Below, piece after piece: positions 1 through 9,586 of a stretch of DNA of 64,000 nt. The DNA is taken from contig JANXAZ010000013.1 of the NCBI GenBank assembly GCA_025062095.1, positions 29,499 through 93,498 of the forward strand, read 5' to 3'. The DNA is from Geminicoccaceae bacterium (lineage in GTDB: Bacteria; Pseudomonadota; Alphaproteobacteria; Geminicoccales; Geminicoccaceae). The notes beneath the pieces were generated by a model. That model saw only the letters and a program-made list of their open reading frames with translations, did not search any database and was not told the DNA's origin. Both the position numbers and the translations under genes were made by a program. Every line of letters starts with the position of its first letter. Positions within the stretch are counted from its first letter, which is position 1.

Positions 1-1
1 G

Positions 2-1219
2 CTGCCGCCCTTTCCGGCCGAAGAGGCCCGTGCGGTCATCGAGAAGGACCTCGAGCAGCCCATCGAGGCGCTCTTCAGCGAGTTCGCTCCCGAGCCCGTG
101 GCCGCCGCATCGATCGCCCAGGTGCACCGGGCGCGCACGACCGAAGGCGCGTTGGTGGCGGTCAAGATCCTGCGCCCGGGCATCGAAGAGGCGATCGGCC
201 GCGACCTCGACTTTTTTCTCTGGCTCGCCGAATGGGCGGAGCGGCTGCATCCGCCGCTGCGCCGCTACCGGCCGGTGGAGGCGGTGCGGATCCTGGCCCG
301 CTCCACCCGCCGGGAAATGGACCTGCGCCTGGAAGCCGCCGCCGCCGCCGAGTTCGCCGAGAACAACCGGGACGCCGTGGGCTTCCGCGTACCCGCGGTC
401 GACTGGCGCCGGACCGGAAGACGGGTGGTGACCTTCGAATGGGTCGAGGGCCTGCCGGTGGACGAGCGCGAGCGGCTCGTCGCGGCCGGACTCGATCCGG
501 ACGCCATCCTCGAGCGCGCCGCCGTCGTCTTCTTCAATCAGGTGTTCCGGGACGGCTTCTTCCACGCCGACATGCACCCCGGCAACATGCTCATCGACCC
601 CGTCACCGGGGACATCGTGGCGCTCGACTTCGGGATCATGGGTCGGCTCGCGCTCGCCGACCGACGCAATCTCTGCGAGATCCTCCTGGGATTCCTCGAG
701 CGCGACTACGCGCGCGTGGCCGAGGTCTTCTTCCGCGCCGGCTTCCTTCCGCCCGATCAGGACAAGGCGGCGTTCACCCAGGCGTGTCGGGCCCTGGGCG
801 AGCCGATCCTGGGGCTGCCGTTGAGCGAGATCTCTTTCGGCCGCCTCTTGGGCCAGCTCTTGGCCACGGCCGAAGAGTTCGAGATGCAGACCCAGCCCCA
901 ACTCCTGCTCCTGCAGAAGACCATGGTGGTCGCCGAGGGAGTGGGCCGCGCCCTCAACCCTTCCGTGAACATCTGGACTCTCGCGCGACCTCTCGTCGAA
1001 CAGTGGATGCGCGAGAACCTCGGGCCGGAAGTCCAGCTGCGCGAGGCCCTCGCCGAAGGCGTCGAAGCGTTGCGCCGCTTGCCCGCCACCCTCGGCCGGC
1101 TCGAGCGGCTGCTCGAGCGGGTGCAGGCGACCCCCGCGCCGCCCGCGCGGCTGGAGGCGGATCGCCTCGCCTGGCTCCTCGCCGCGGCCGCTTTTCTCCT
1201 CGGCCTTGCCTTGGGCTGA
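2..1219 (+). CDS. ubiB: UbiB-family ABC1 atypical kinase, 5'-truncated by window edge
   Basis: This is the C-terminal ~405 residues of a UbiB/ABC1 protein; the reading frame is open from base 2, so the true start lies upstream. UbiB supports ubiquinone synthesis at the inner membrane as an ADP-selective, kinase-like ATPase. Visible motifs are the Ala-rich loop and AQVHRA (AAASIAQVHRA), the lysine strand VAVKILRPG, HADMHPGN and DFGIMGRL, which are the ABC1 equivalents of kinase catalytic motifs. The last ~20 residues (LAWLLAAAAFLLGLALG) form the expected C-terminal membrane anchor. It precedes coaBC and dut, the usual alphaproteobacterial order. Confidence 0.95.
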   Translation: MPPFPAEEARAVIEKDLEQPIEALFSEFAPEPVAAASIAQVHRARTTEGALVAVKILRPGIEEAIGRDLDFFLWLAEWAERLHPPLRRYRPVEAVRILARSTRREMDLRLEAAAAAEFAENNRDAVGFRVPAVDWRRTGRRVVTFEWVEGLPVDERERLVAAGLDPDAILERAAVVFFNQVFRDGFFHADMHPGNMLIDPVTGDIVALDFGIMGRLALADRRNLCEILLGFLERDYARVAEVFFRAGFLPPDQDKAAFTQACRALGEPILGLPLSEISFGRLLGQLLATAEEFEMQTQPQLLLLQKTMVVAEGVGRALNPSVNIWTLARPLVEQWMRENLGPEVQLREALAEGVEALRRLPATLGRLERLLERVQATPAPPARLEADRLAWLLAAAAFLLGLALG

Positions 1220-1264
1220 AGGGGCGGCACACTCGCGGCTCCGGAGCGCAAGGGAAGGCCGACC

Positions 1265-2479
1265 TTGTCGGGTAAACGCGTCTTGCTCATCGTCACCGGT
1301 GGCATCGCCGCCTACAAGGCTCTCGAGCTCGTCCGCCGCCTCAAGGAGCGCGGGATCGCCGTGCGCTGCGTGCTCACCCGCGCCGCCAGAGAGCTCGTGA
1401 GCCCGCTCGCGCTCGCCGCGCTTTCGGGCGAAAGGGTCCACGAGGAGCTCTTCTCGCTCACCGAAGAGGCGGAGATGGGGCATATTCGCCTTTCGCGCGA
1501 GGCGGATCTCGTCGTCGTCGCCCCCGCCACCGCCGACATCCTCGCCAAGATGGCGAACGGCCTCGCGGACGATCTCGCCTCCGCGATCCTTCTCGCCACC
1601 GACAAGCCGGTGCTCGTCGCCCCGGCCATGAACCCGCGCATGTGGTGCCATCCGGCGACGCGGCGCAACCTCGCCCGGCTCGTCGAGGACGGGGTCGAGT
1701 TCGTGGGGCCGGCGGAAGGGGACATGGCCTGCGGCGAGACCGGCCCCGGGCGGCTGGTCGAGCCCGAGGTCCTGGTCGAGCGCATCCTCGCCCGGCTCGC
1801 GCCGGAACCGCGTCCGCTCGCGGGCTTGCGCGCGCTCGTCACGAGCGGGCCCACCTACGAGGCGATCGATCCCGTGCGCTTCATCGCCAACCGCAGCTCG
1901 GGTCGCCAGGGACACGCGATCGCCGCCGCGCTCGCCCGCGCCGGGGCGCAGGTGACGCTGGTCTCCGGCCCGGTGGCCATTCCCGATCCGCCCGGTGTAC
2001 GCACCGTTCACGTCGAAAGCGCCCGCGACATGCTGCGCGCCTGCGAAGACGCGCTGCCGGTCGACATCGCCGTCTGCGCCGCGGCGGTGGCCGATTGGCG
2101 TCCCGAAAGCCCGGCGGACGCCAAGCTCAAGAAAGAGGAGGGGGCTCCGCCGCCGCTTCTGCGGCTGGTCGAGAACCCGGACATCCTCGCCCGCCTCGCC
2201 CGGCATCCCACCGCCCGGCCGCGGCTGGTCGTCGGCTTCGCCGCCGAGACCGGCGATCTCGAGGCCGCGGCCCGGGCCAAACGGGCGAAGAAGGGGTGCG
2301 ACTGGATCCTCGCCAACGACGTCTCGCCCGGCTCGCGCGTCTTCGGTGGCGCGCGCAACCGGATCCTCTTCCTCGCCGGAGACGAACCGGCGGAGAGCTG
2401 GCCGGAGATGCCGAAAGAAGAGGTGGCGCGGCGGCTCGTCGCGCGCATCGCCGCCGCGCTGGGTCGGGAGGCACCGTGA
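1265..2479 (+). CDS. coaBC: Bifunctional phosphopantothenoylcysteine decarboxylase / phosphopantothenate-cysteine ligase
   Basis: CoaBC carries out two consecutive steps of coenzyme A synthesis: joining 4'-phosphopantothenate to cysteine, then decarboxylating the product. The 404-residue protein has the full two-domain layout. The N-terminal flavin-dependent CoaC half shows TGGIAAYK, a catalytic-type His73 (GHI), PAMNPRMW at 120-127 and the conserved Cys156 in [11 protein letters not shown]. The CoaB half starts near residue 186 ([15 protein letters not shown]) and keeps NRSSGRQG and the lysine-rich AKLKK loop. The start used is TTG at 1265, because the family N-terminus ([15 protein letters not shown]) follows at once. 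Its stop overlaps the dut start by 4 bases. Confidence 0.96.
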   Translation: MSGKRVLLIVTGGIAAYKALELVRRLKERGIAVRCVLTRAARELVSPLALAALSGERVHEELFSLTEEAEMGHIRLSREADLVVVAPATADILAKMANGLADDLASAILLATDKPVLVAPAMNPRMWCHPATRRNLARLVEDGVEFVGPAEGDMACGETGPGRLVEPEVLVERILARLAPEPRPLAGLRALVTSGPTYEAIDPVRFIANRSSGRQGHAIAAALARAGAQVTLVSGPVAIPDPPGVRTVHVESARDMLRACEDALPVDIAVCAAAVADWRPESPADAKLKKEEGAPPPLLRLVENPDILARLARHPTARPRLVVGFAAETGDLEAAARAKRAKKGCDWILANDVSPGSRVFGGARNRILFLAGDEPAESWPEMPKEEVARRLVARIAAALGREAP

Positions 2480-2961
2480 GCACGACCGTGACGGTCGCCG
2501 TCGAACGTCTGCCGCACGCGCACGACCTGCCGCTTCCGACCTACGCGAGCCCGCAAGCCTCCGGGCTCGATCTCTGCGCGGCGATCGCCCGCGACGAGGC
2601 CGTGACGCTCGCGCCGGGCGAGCGCGCGCTCGTCCCCACCGGCATCCGCATCGCGCTTCCGGACGGGTTCGAGGCGCAGATCCGCCCGCGCTCGGGCCTC
2701 GCCCTGCGTCACGGGCTCACCGTGCTCAACGCGCCGGGAACGATCGACGCCGATTATCGCGGCGAGATCGCGGTGTTGCTGATCAACCTCGGGCAGGCGC
2801 CGGTGACCGTCCGACGCGGCGACCGGATCGCCCAGCTCGTCCTCGCCCCCGTGGCTCGGCTCGCCTGGGCGGAAGGTCCGGTCTGCGAGCGGGCGACCAG
2901 CCGCGGCCCGGGCGGCTTCGGTTCGACCGGGGTCGGCATCGAGGAGGCGCAGGGGCGATGA
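2476..2961 (+). CDS. dut: dUTP diphosphatase
   Basis: The 161-residue trimeric dUTPase hydrolyses dUTP to dUMP and pyrophosphate, keeping uracil out of DNA and feeding thymidylate synthesis. All five family motifs are present: ASGLDL, RPRSGLA, the uracil-binding hairpin [22 protein letters not shown], and the C-terminal glycine-rich [10 protein letters not shown] that closes over the substrate. The start is GTG at 2476, sharing GTGA with the coaBC stop, and its own stop overlaps the next gene's ATG, so the three genes read as a translationally coupled operon. Confidence 0.97.
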   Translation: MSTTVTVAVERLPHAHDLPLPTYASPQASGLDLCAAIARDEAVTLAPGERALVPTGIRIALPDGFEAQIRPRSGLALRHGLTVLNAPGTIDADYRGEIAVLLINLGQAPVTVRRGDRIAQLVLAPVARLAWAEGPVCERATSRGPGGFGSTGVGIEEAQGR

Positions 2962-3407
2962 TCGGCCCGGGCGCGCCCGACCGGCGCCTGCAACTCGCCG
3001 TGGAAGCGGTGCTCGACATCGCGCTCCACGGCACGAGCGCGCCCGTGCCGAGCAAGGAGACGGCGGCGCGCCTCGACTTGCCGCCTCGGCATCTCGAGCA
3101 ACTCATGCAACAGCTCGTGCGCGCGGGCATCCTCAAGAGCCTGCGCGGTCCCAAAGGCGGCTATCGGCTCGCGCGCGAGCGCCGGCGCATCAGCGTCGCC
3201 GACATCTTCCTCGCCCTCCACGAAGAAGCCGGGCCGCGCAAAGAGACCGGCTCGCGGCTCGCGCGCGAGGTCCTGGCCCCGCTCTGGGGCGAGCTCGAGG
3301 CGTTGTTGCTCGAACGGCTCGCTCAGGTGTCGCTCGAGTCGCTGTGCGATCGCGCCGCTGCCGCGGGCTGCGCACCGCGCGCCCCCGATCTCGACTTCGT
3401 CATCTGA
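2958..3407 (+). CDS. Rrf2-family transcriptional regulator
   Basis: A 149-residue Rrf2-type winged-helix protein. The N-terminal helix ([15 protein letters not shown]), the recognition region ([38 protein letters not shown]) and the [10 protein letters not shown] stretch match the family. Some Rrf2 proteins (IscR, NsrR) bind an Fe-S cluster through three clustered cysteines. Here only two cysteines occur, both close to the C-terminus (SLC and GC), so a canonical cluster site is not evident. The ATG overlaps the dut stop (ATGA). The regulon cannot be read from the sequence; control of this operon or of the adjacent exporter is possible but unsupported. Confidence 0.88.
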   Translation: MIGPGAPDRRLQLAVEAVLDIALHGTSAPVPSKETAARLDLPPRHLEQLMQQLVRAGILKSLRGPKGGYRLARERRRISVADIFLALHEEAGPRKETGSRLAREVLAPLWGELEALLLERLAQVSLESLCDRAAAAGCAPRAPDLDFVI

Positions 3408-3493
3408 AGGGATCCGGGCCGCGCGCGCTCCGCTTTCGCACCGGGACATGAGCGCACAGCGTTTTCGCACGAGCCGCGGCCGACCGAAGAGCC

Positions 3494-3499
3494 TATAAT
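3494..3499 (+). promoter_or_regulatory. Candidate -10 element upstream of the EamA transporter gene
   Basis: A perfect TATAAT stands alone in GC-rich DNA 36 bases before the transporter start. No convincing -35 hexamer sits 16-18 bases upstream, so it may need an activator or an alternative contact. It suggests the transporter is transcribed separately from the dut/Rrf2 operon. Confidence 0.4.
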
Positions 3500-3535
3500 G
3501 GCGGCCGGCGGATCGACCTTCCGGACGGACCTGCG

Positions 3536-4474
3536 ATGACCGGCTCCCCTGCGCTCGCGGCGCCCGTGCACGCGACGGGCCGCGCGGTGCTCGCGGCTTT
3601 GGCGAGCTACGCCTGCTTTTCGGTCGCCGATGCACTCGTCAAGCTCGCGGCATCGCGCTACCCGGTCGAGCAGATCGCGCTCCTTTCGAGCCTCTTCGCG
3701 CTCGTGCCCGTGTTCTTCCTCGCGCGCGCGTCGGGCGGCGTGCGGGCCCTTCTGCCCAACAATCTCGCGCTCGTCGCCGCCCGCGGCCTCCTCACCGCGC
3801 TCTGCGCGCTCTGCGCCTGGCGCGCCTTCGCGCTGATGCCGCTCGCCGACGCCTATGCGCTGCTGTTCCTCGCCCCGATCCTCTTCACCGCTCTTTCCGC
3901 GCTTCTGTTGGGCGAGCCCGTGGGCTGGCGGCGGTGGTGCGCATCCGCCGTCGGCTTCGCCGGTGTCCTGCTCATGGTCCGTCCGGACTTCGCGACCCTG
4001 GGTCTCGGTCACGCTCTCGCGCTCCTCGCCGCCGCGCTCGGCGCCGCCGCCCTGACCGTGCTCAAACGGATCGGGAACTCCGAGACGAGTGCGGCCGTTT
4101 TGTTCGCGCTCTTTTCCGCCATCGGCGTCGTCGCCGCACCGGGAGCGGTGCTGAGCTGGCGCCCGCTCGATCTCGCGGGGTTGTGGCCCGTCGCCCTCGC
4201 CGGCCTCCTCTTCGGCAGCGCCCAGGCGGCGCTCGTGCTCGCGACGCGCGAAGCTCCGGCGTCCGTCGTCGCGCCCTTCCAGTACACCCAGATGCTGTGG
4301 GCGGTGCTGCTCGGCCTGTGGATCTTCGGAGACCGTCCCTCACCGGAGCTCTTCGCGGGCATGGCGCTCGTCGCGGGGAGCGGACTCTATACGCTCTGGC
4401 GCGAGAAACTGCGCCGCGGCACGGTGAGCCTCGGGGCGGCGCGCGGCGAAGTCCCTGCGCGCACCGCCCGCTGA
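3536..4474 (+). CDS. EamA/DMT-family membrane exporter
   Basis: A 312-residue inner-membrane protein with about ten hydrophobic helices arranged as two EamA repeats, the layout of drug/metabolite transporters such as RhaT, YdcZ-like and S-adenosylmethionine carriers. Family features include GRAVLAALASYACFSVADALVKL at the start of the first repeat, the LMPLADAYALLFLAPILFTALSALLLGE segment closing it, and VVAPFQYTQMLWAVLLGLWIFGDRPSPELFAG in the second. The substrate cannot be predicted. The ATG at 3536 is the first in-frame start after the -10 element. Confidence 0.9.
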   Translation: MTGSPALAAPVHATGRAVLAALASYACFSVADALVKLAASRYPVEQIALLSSLFALVPVFFLARASGGVRALLPNNLALVAARGLLTALCALCAWRAFALMPLADAYALLFLAPILFTALSALLLGEPVGWRRWCASAVGFAGVLLMVRPDFATLGLGHALALLAAALGAAALTVLKRIGNSETSAAVLFALFSAIGVVAAPGAVLSWRPLDLAGLWPVALAGLLFGSAQAALVLATREAPASVVAPFQYTQMLWAVLLGLWIFGDRPSPELFAGMALVAGSGLYTLWREKLRRGTVSLGAARGEVPARTAR

Positions 4475-5032
4475 ACCGGCGTATCACGCGACCCCGACCT
4501 TCCGCCCGAAACGGCGCCCCGCGCGCAAAAAGGCGGGCGCGATCGGCTTTTCCTCCTCGCCCCGGCCGCCCTCCTTCGCGGTCCCCCGCCTCGGACCTTC
4601 CCGGCTGCGGGACGATCTCGGCATCGACCGCGACCTCCCGGTCTCCGCGGTCGGTTCGCCGGGTGCGGGCGCGGATCGCGGCGGCGAGAGCCGAAAAACT
4701 CCCGAAGCCCGACGCGAGACGCTCGCGGCGGATCGGACGCGGGTCCGGGGCATCGGCGTTCCCGCTTCGGTCCTCGGCCGGCCCGCGCCCCGTCTTCGCG
4801 ACCGACATCGCCGGCGCCTCCGCTCCGACGGGCGAGACTCGCCACGGCCGCGCACGCGGCTATGGTGCGGCACGTCCGACACCGCCGAGGCGCGCCGGGT
4901 CCGCGAACCGTACGCAGCGGTCGCGCCCGAGTTCCCGATTCTCGGGTGGAGCCGGGCGCGGACCGTTCGCGCGACGGACCGCGCGACGGTCTCGACCCGC
5001 GCGAGGCACGGGTGGTCGGAAGGGAGCCGGCG
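4475..5032. other. 558-base intergenic stretch with no gene seen
   Basis: No frame gives a believable protein; translations are Arg/Pro/Ser-rich without hydrophobic cores. I found no tRNA, terminator or clear promoter. The stretch is notable only for having almost no stop triplets on either strand (one TCA and one CTA noticed). Confidence 0.6.
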
Positions 5033-6829
5033 ATGGAGCGCTTCACGACCCGCCCGGTGATCACGGGCACCTTCGGTGTCGTCGCCAGCACGCATTGGAT
5101 CGCGAGCGCGGCGGCGATGCGCATGCTCGAGCTCGGCGGCAACGCCTTCGATGCCGCGGTCGCGGGCGGCTTCGTGCTCCAGGTCGTCGAACCCCATCTC
5201 AACGGCCCGGGGGGCGAGATGCCGGCCCTTCTGTGGGACGCGCGCAGCCGTCGCGTCCGGGTGCTCTGCGGCCAGGGCCCGGCCCCCGCGCTCGCCACGA
5301 TCGAGGCCTTCGAAGCGCTCGGCGTCGAGGCGATCCCGGACGACGGCCTTCTGCCGGCGGTCGTTCCCGGTGCGGTCGACGCCTGGCTGCTCCTGTTGCG
5401 CGAGCACGGCACGCTCGACCTCGCGACCGTGCTCGAGCCGGCGATCGCTTACGCCGAGCGCGGCCATCCGTTGCTCGCCCGTTGCGCCCGGACGATCGCC
5501 GGGCGCGCCGAGTGGTTCCGCGCGCATTGGCCGACATCCGCCGCGCTCTGGCTGCCCGGAGGCGAGGCACCCGCCCCCGGCGCGCTTTTCCGCAACCCGG
5601 CTCTCGCGGCGAGCTTCAGGCGCCTGCTCGCCGAGGCCGAGGCGCGCGGAGGCGGGCGCGAAGAGCGCATCGAGGCGGCGCGACGGGCCTGGCGCGAAGG
5701 CTTCGTGGCCGAAGCGATCGATCGCTTCTGCCGGGAAACCGAGGTCGCCGATGTCCTCGGAGGACCGCACCGGGCCTTCTTGCGCGGCTCGGATCTCGCG
5801 TCGTGGGAAGCCTCTTTCGAAGAGCCGGTGAGCCTCGATCTCGGGCGGTTCCGGGTGTGCAAGACCGGGCCCTGGGGCCAGGGTCCGGTGCTTCTGCAGG
5901 CTCTCGCGATCCTCGACGGCACCGGTATCGAGACGGTCGACCACGAGGGACCCGAGTTCGTGCATCTCGTGATCGAGGCCCTGAAGCTCGCCATGGCCGA
6001 CCGCGAGGCCTACTACGGCGATCCGACCTTCGTTCCGGTCCCTCTCGACCGCTTGCTCTCCCGCGCCTACGCCGACGAGCGCCGCGCGCTTCTCGGCCCG
6101 GCGGCCTCGGCCGATTTCCGCCCCGGGGCGATCCCGGGCTACGCGCGGCAGTGCGCGCTCGCGATCGAGGGCTGGGAGCGCGCCTGGGCCACGGAAGGCC
6201 CCCTCGGCGCCGAGCCCACCTTCGGCGCGCTTTCGGAACGGCGCGGCCGCGCCGACACCTGCCACATCGCCGTCGCCGATCGCTTCGGCAATCTCGTCTC
6301 CGCCACCCCTTCGGGAGGCTGGCTGCAATCGAGCCCCGCGATCCCCGAGCTCGGCTTCTGCCTCGGAACGCGCGGCCAGATGTTCCGCCTGGAACGCGAG
6401 CGGCCGGACGCGCTCGCTCCCGGCAAGCGCCCGCGCACCACGCTCTCGCCCACCCTCGTGTTCGCGGACGGCGAACCGTATCTCGCGTGCGGCACGCCCG
6501 GGGGCGACCAACAGGATCAATGGCAGCTCGTGTTCCTCTTGCGGCACCTCTTCCACGAGCTCGACCTGCAAGCGGCGATCGACGCTCCGCTCTTCTTCGG
6601 GGAGCACTGGCCGCTCTCCTTCTTTCCGCGCCGCGCGCGCCCCCGTTCGGTGCGGATCGAGGACAGATTTCCTTACAGCGCCCTCGAAGAGCTCGCCCGC
6701 CGCGGCCACCGGTTGACGATCGAGGAGGGCTGGTCGATCGGTCGCCTCACCGCGGTGGCTCGGCGCGGGGAACTCCTCTTCGCGGCGGCGACGCCGCGGC
6801 ACATGCAGGCCTATGCGGTGGGACGCTAG
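5033..6829 (+). CDS. Gamma-glutamyltransferase-family (Ntn-hydrolase) protein
   Basis: A 598-residue member of the gamma-glutamyltranspeptidase/acylase family. These proteins cleave themselves before a threonine that becomes the catalytic nucleophile of the small subunit. The expected site is at Thr409 in ADTCHIAVAD, with the usual H411. The large subunit shows the family opening (VVASTHWIASAAAMRMLELGGNAFDAAVAG) and NGPGGEM. No signal peptide is evident, which fits the cytoplasmic YwrD-like branch better than periplasmic GGT. ATG 5033 is preceded by AGGGAG; an upstream in-frame start at 4862 would add only low-complexity sequence. DUF1028 follows 17 bases later. The real substrate (glutathione conjugate, gamma-glutamyl amide or another amide) is open. 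Confidence 0.9.
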   Translation: MERFTTRPVITGTFGVVASTHWIASAAAMRMLELGGNAFDAAVAGGFVLQVVEPHLNGPGGEMPALLWDARSRRVRVLCGQGPAPALATIEAFEALGVEAIPDDGLLPAVVPGAVDAWLLLLREHGTLDLATVLEPAIAYAERGHPLLARCARTIAGRAEWFRAHWPTSAALWLPGGEAPAPGALFRNPALAASFRRLLAEAEARGGGREERIEAARRAWREGFVAEAIDRFCRETEVADVLGGPHRAFLRGSDLASWEASFEEPVSLDLGRFRVCKTGPWGQGPVLLQALAILDGTGIETVDHEGPEFVHLVIEALKLAMADREAYYGDPTFVPVPLDRLLSRAYADERRALLGPAASADFRPGAIPGYARQCALAIEGWERAWATEGPLGAEPTFGALSERRGRADTCHIAVADRFGNLVSATPSGGWLQSSPAIPELGFCLGTRGQMFRLERERPDALAPGKRPRTTLSPTLVFADGEPYLACGTPGGDQQDQWQLVFLLRHLFHELDLQAAIDAPLFFGEHWPLSFFPRRARPRSVRIEDRFPYSALEELARRGHRLTIEEGWSIGRLTAVARRGELLFAAATPRHMQAYAVGR

Positions 6830-6846
6830 GCCGGAGCGCAGGGGCG

Positions 6847-7560
6847 ATGACCTGGTCGATCGTCGTCCGCGACCCGCGCACGGGGCTTTTCGGGATCGCC
6901 GTGGCGAGCCGCTTCTTCGCGGTCGGGGCACTGGTCCCCCACGCGAGCCGGCACGGGGCCGTCGCCACCCAGGCCCTCGTCAACCCCACCTACGGCCCCC
7001 GCGGCTTGCGGTTGCTCGCCGAAGGCGTGGCCCCGGAGATGGTCGTCGCGACCCTGGTCGGTCTCGATGCCGGACGCGAACATCGTCAGCTGCATCTCGT
7101 GGATGCCGAAGGTCGTTCCGCGCGCTGGACCGGTCTCGCGTGCGTCGACTGGGCCGGCCATCTCGCGGAGAACGGGGTCTCGCTCGCCGGGAACATGCTC
7201 GCGGGCCCGGCGGTGCTCGAGGCGACGCTCGAGACCTGGCTCGCGCGCCGCGATCTGCCGCTCGTCGCGCGCCTGATCGCCGCGATGCGGGCGGGCGAAG
7301 CGCGCGGCGGCGACAGGCGCGGCAAACAATCGGCCGCGATCCTGGTGCAGGGCCAAGAGCCCTGGCCGCGGTTGTCCCTGCGCGTGGACGATCACCCCGA
7401 ACCCTTGGACGAGCTCGAGCGGCTTTATCGGGTCGCCAAGGAACGTTTTCTGCCCTTTGCGGGCGTCTATCCCAAACACGAGCGCGATCCCGGGATCTTC
7501 GACCGGGCCGAGATCGAGCGGCGCATCGCCGCGCCCAATGCGGACGATCCGGAGCTGTGA
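6847..7560 (+). CDS. DUF1028 family protein (Ntn-hydrolase-like)
   Basis: A 237-residue protein matching DUF1028 throughout: TWSIVVRDPRTGLFGIAVASRFFAVGALVPHA, ATQALVNPTYGPRGLRLLAEG, the central SLAGNML, and the C-terminal region with WPRLSLRVDDHPEPLDELERL. The family adopts an Ntn-hydrolase-like fold and often sits beside peptidases or gamma-glutamyltransferases, as here, but its reaction is not established. GGGGCG precedes the ATG. The stop overlaps the next gene by GTGA, so it is probably co-translated with the glucan protein. Confidence 0.88.
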   Translation: MTWSIVVRDPRTGLFGIAVASRFFAVGALVPHASRHGAVATQALVNPTYGPRGLRLLAEGVAPEMVVATLVGLDAGREHRQLHLVDAEGRSARWTGLACVDWAGHLAENGVSLAGNMLAGPAVLEATLETWLARRDLPLVARLIAAMRAGEARGGDRRGKQSAAILVQGQEPWPRLSLRVDDHPEPLDELERLYRVAKERFLPFAGVYPKHERDPGIFDRAEIERRIAAPNADDPEL

Positions 7561-9128
7561 GGGTCTGGTCGCGGCGCAAGATCCTGGACCTGGCGGCCGG
7601 CCTTGGCGGGCTCGTCGCGGCTCCGAGCTTCGGCCCTCGCGCGGCTGCGGTGCTCGGCGAGGCGCGCCCGCACGGCTTTTCGGAGGTGCTCGCGCAGGCA
7701 CGCGCGCTCGCGCGCGAGCCTTTCCGCCCTCCGCCGCGACCGGCTCCCGAGATCGTGGCGGAGATCGATTACGAGCGCCACGGCGCCATCCGCTTCCGAG
7801 CCGAACACGCGCTCTGGGCCGAGGGTCCCGGCCGTTACCCGGTCACCTTGTTTCCGCTCGGGCGCTTTTTCCCGCACCCGGTCGCCGTCCACCTCGTGGA
7901 AGGAGGAAAAGCGCGACCGGTGCTCTTCGATCCCGCACAATACGAGAGCCCGCCCGACAGCCCCTGGCGGCGGCTGGCCGCGGAGGCGGGGCACGCGGGT
8001 TTTCGCGTGCACGAGGCGCGCACGCGCCCCGATTGGCCGCGCCAGGACTGGCTCGCCTTTCTCGGCGCCTCCTATTTCCGCGCGATCGGCGAGCTCGGCT
8101 ATTACGGTCTTTCGGCGCGCGGGGTGGCGATCGACACGGCCGAACCCGAAGGCGAAGAGTTCCCGGCCTTCGTGGCCTTTTGGCTCCACCCCGCGATCGC
8201 CGTCGAGGATCCGGTGGTCATCGAGGCTCTTCTCGACGGCCCCTCGCTTTCCGGCGCTTTTCGCTTTCTCGCGTGGCGCGGAGCGGGGGTCGAGATGGAG
8301 GTGGAAGCGCATCTCTTCTTCCGCCGGCGGGTGCGCCGGCTGGGGATCGCGCCTCTGACCTCCATGTTCTGGTACGCCGAATACGGCGAGAGCCGCTGGC
8401 TCGATTGGCGACCGGAGGTGCACGATTCGGACGGCCTGGCGATCTGGACCGGGTCGGGCGAGCGCATCTGGCGGCCCCTGAACAATCCCGAGACCGTCGT
8501 CGTCTCGAGCTTCCTCGACCGCGATCCCCGAGGCTTCGGTCTCCTCCAGCGGGACCGCGAGGTCGAGCACTATCTGGACGGCGTTCGCTTCGACCGCCGC
8601 CCCTCGACCTGGGTCGAGCCCCTGCAGCCCTGGGGCGAAGGCGCCGTCCAGCTCGTCGAGATCCCCACCGACCACGAGATCCACGACAACATCGTGGCGA
8701 TGTGGGTGCCCAGAGAGCCGCCGCCGGCCGGGGGCGAGGGATCGTGGCGCTATCGTCTTTTCTGGCTCGCCGAGGATCCATACGCCCCGCGCGGGCTCGC
8801 CACCGTCGCCGCCACGCGCATCGGCCGCGGCCACGAGCCCGGACGCCCGCGAGCCCTCGATATCTTCCGCATCGTCGTGGAGTTCGAGGGTCGGGCGCTC
8901 GACGCGTTGCCTCCCGGCACGCTCCCCGAGCCGGTGGTGAGCGCGAGCCGGGGAGAGCTCTTGCGCGTCACGGTCGAGCCCGTGCCCGGCACGCGTCGTT
9001 TGCGGATCCTCTTCGATCTCCGCGCTCCCGGCCGCGATCCCGTGGAGCTGCGCGCCTGGCTGCGCCTGGCGGAGCGCGCGCTCTCCGAGACCTGGCTGTG
9101 GCAATTGCGGCCGGGAGCGGCGGGCTGA
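7557..9128 (+). CDS. Periplasmic glucan biosynthesis protein, OpgG/OpgD (MdoG) family
   Basis: A 523-residue MdoG-family protein. In other Proteobacteria OpgG/OpgD act on the osmoregulated periplasmic glucan backbone. The N-terminus reads WSRRKILDLAAGLGGLVAA with AAA near 29-31, a twin-arginine (Tat) signal, which is the OpgD rather than the OpgG export route. Family regions include DYERHGAIRFR, FLGASYFRAIGELGYYGLSARGVAID, TSMFWYAEYGE, WRPEVHDSDGL, DRDPRGFGLLQRDR and VQLVEIPTDHEIHDNIVAMWVP. No opgH glucosyltransferase gene is in the window. The GTG start shares GTGA with the DUF1028 stop, and this linkage to a GGT-like enzyme is not the usual opgGH arrangement. Confidence 0.92.
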   Translation: MRVWSRRKILDLAAGLGGLVAAPSFGPRAAAVLGEARPHGFSEVLAQARALAREPFRPPPRPAPEIVAEIDYERHGAIRFRAEHALWAEGPGRYPVTLFPLGRFFPHPVAVHLVEGGKARPVLFDPAQYESPPDSPWRRLAAEAGHAGFRVHEARTRPDWPRQDWLAFLGASYFRAIGELGYYGLSARGVAIDTAEPEGEEFPAFVAFWLHPAIAVEDPVVIEALLDGPSLSGAFRFLAWRGAGVEMEVEAHLFFRRRVRRLGIAPLTSMFWYAEYGESRWLDWRPEVHDSDGLAIWTGSGERIWRPLNNPETVVVSSFLDRDPRGFGLLQRDREVEHYLDGVRFDRRPSTWVEPLQPWGEGAVQLVEIPTDHEIHDNIVAMWVPREPPPAGGEGSWRYRLFWLAEDPYAPRGLATVAATRIGRGHEPGRPRALDIFRIVVEFEGRALDALPPGTLPEPVVSASRGELLRVTVEPVPGTRRLRILFDLRAPGRDPVELRAWLRLAERALSETWLWQLRPGAAG

Positions 9129-9586
9129 GCACGCGTTCGGCCGTCGTTCCGAGCCCGCCGAACCGCCCGCGGTTCGCGAGCGCGCCCCGAACACGACACC
9201 GACCCTTCCCTGGCCATCGGAAAGCTCCGGGTCTTCGACCTCGAGCACCCCTCGCGAAAGCCGGAACGACGGCGATCGTGCGCGTTTTCCGAGGGCCTTC
9301 GATGCCGGCGATGCGAACGGCGCCGACGAAAAGAAGGGCGCCGTGCCGAGGGTGATCGGCCCGCGCGCGACGCGCCGGAGATCGCCTCGGGCTCGCGCGG
9401 ACCCGGGGCCCCGCACCGCGCGCCACGCGGATCGCGCGGCGTCGACGGCGCGCGAAGCTCGCCTTATCGAAAGCCGAGGGCGTGCGGACCTTCCGACCCC
9501 GGCACGAGGCGATCCGCGCGCTTCGCCCGCCGTCGGTCGCGGCCACCGAGCGGCCCTTTCGATTCCTGTTCCCGGGGAGCAGCGGC
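9129..9586. other. 458-base intergenic stretch, no feature recognised
   Basis: No plausible gene, RNA or terminator was found. A frame is open upstream of the PsiE-like gene from 9482, but the added residues are Arg/Pro-rich and precede a better start with a ribosome-binding site, so I treat it as non-coding. Confidence 0.55.
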
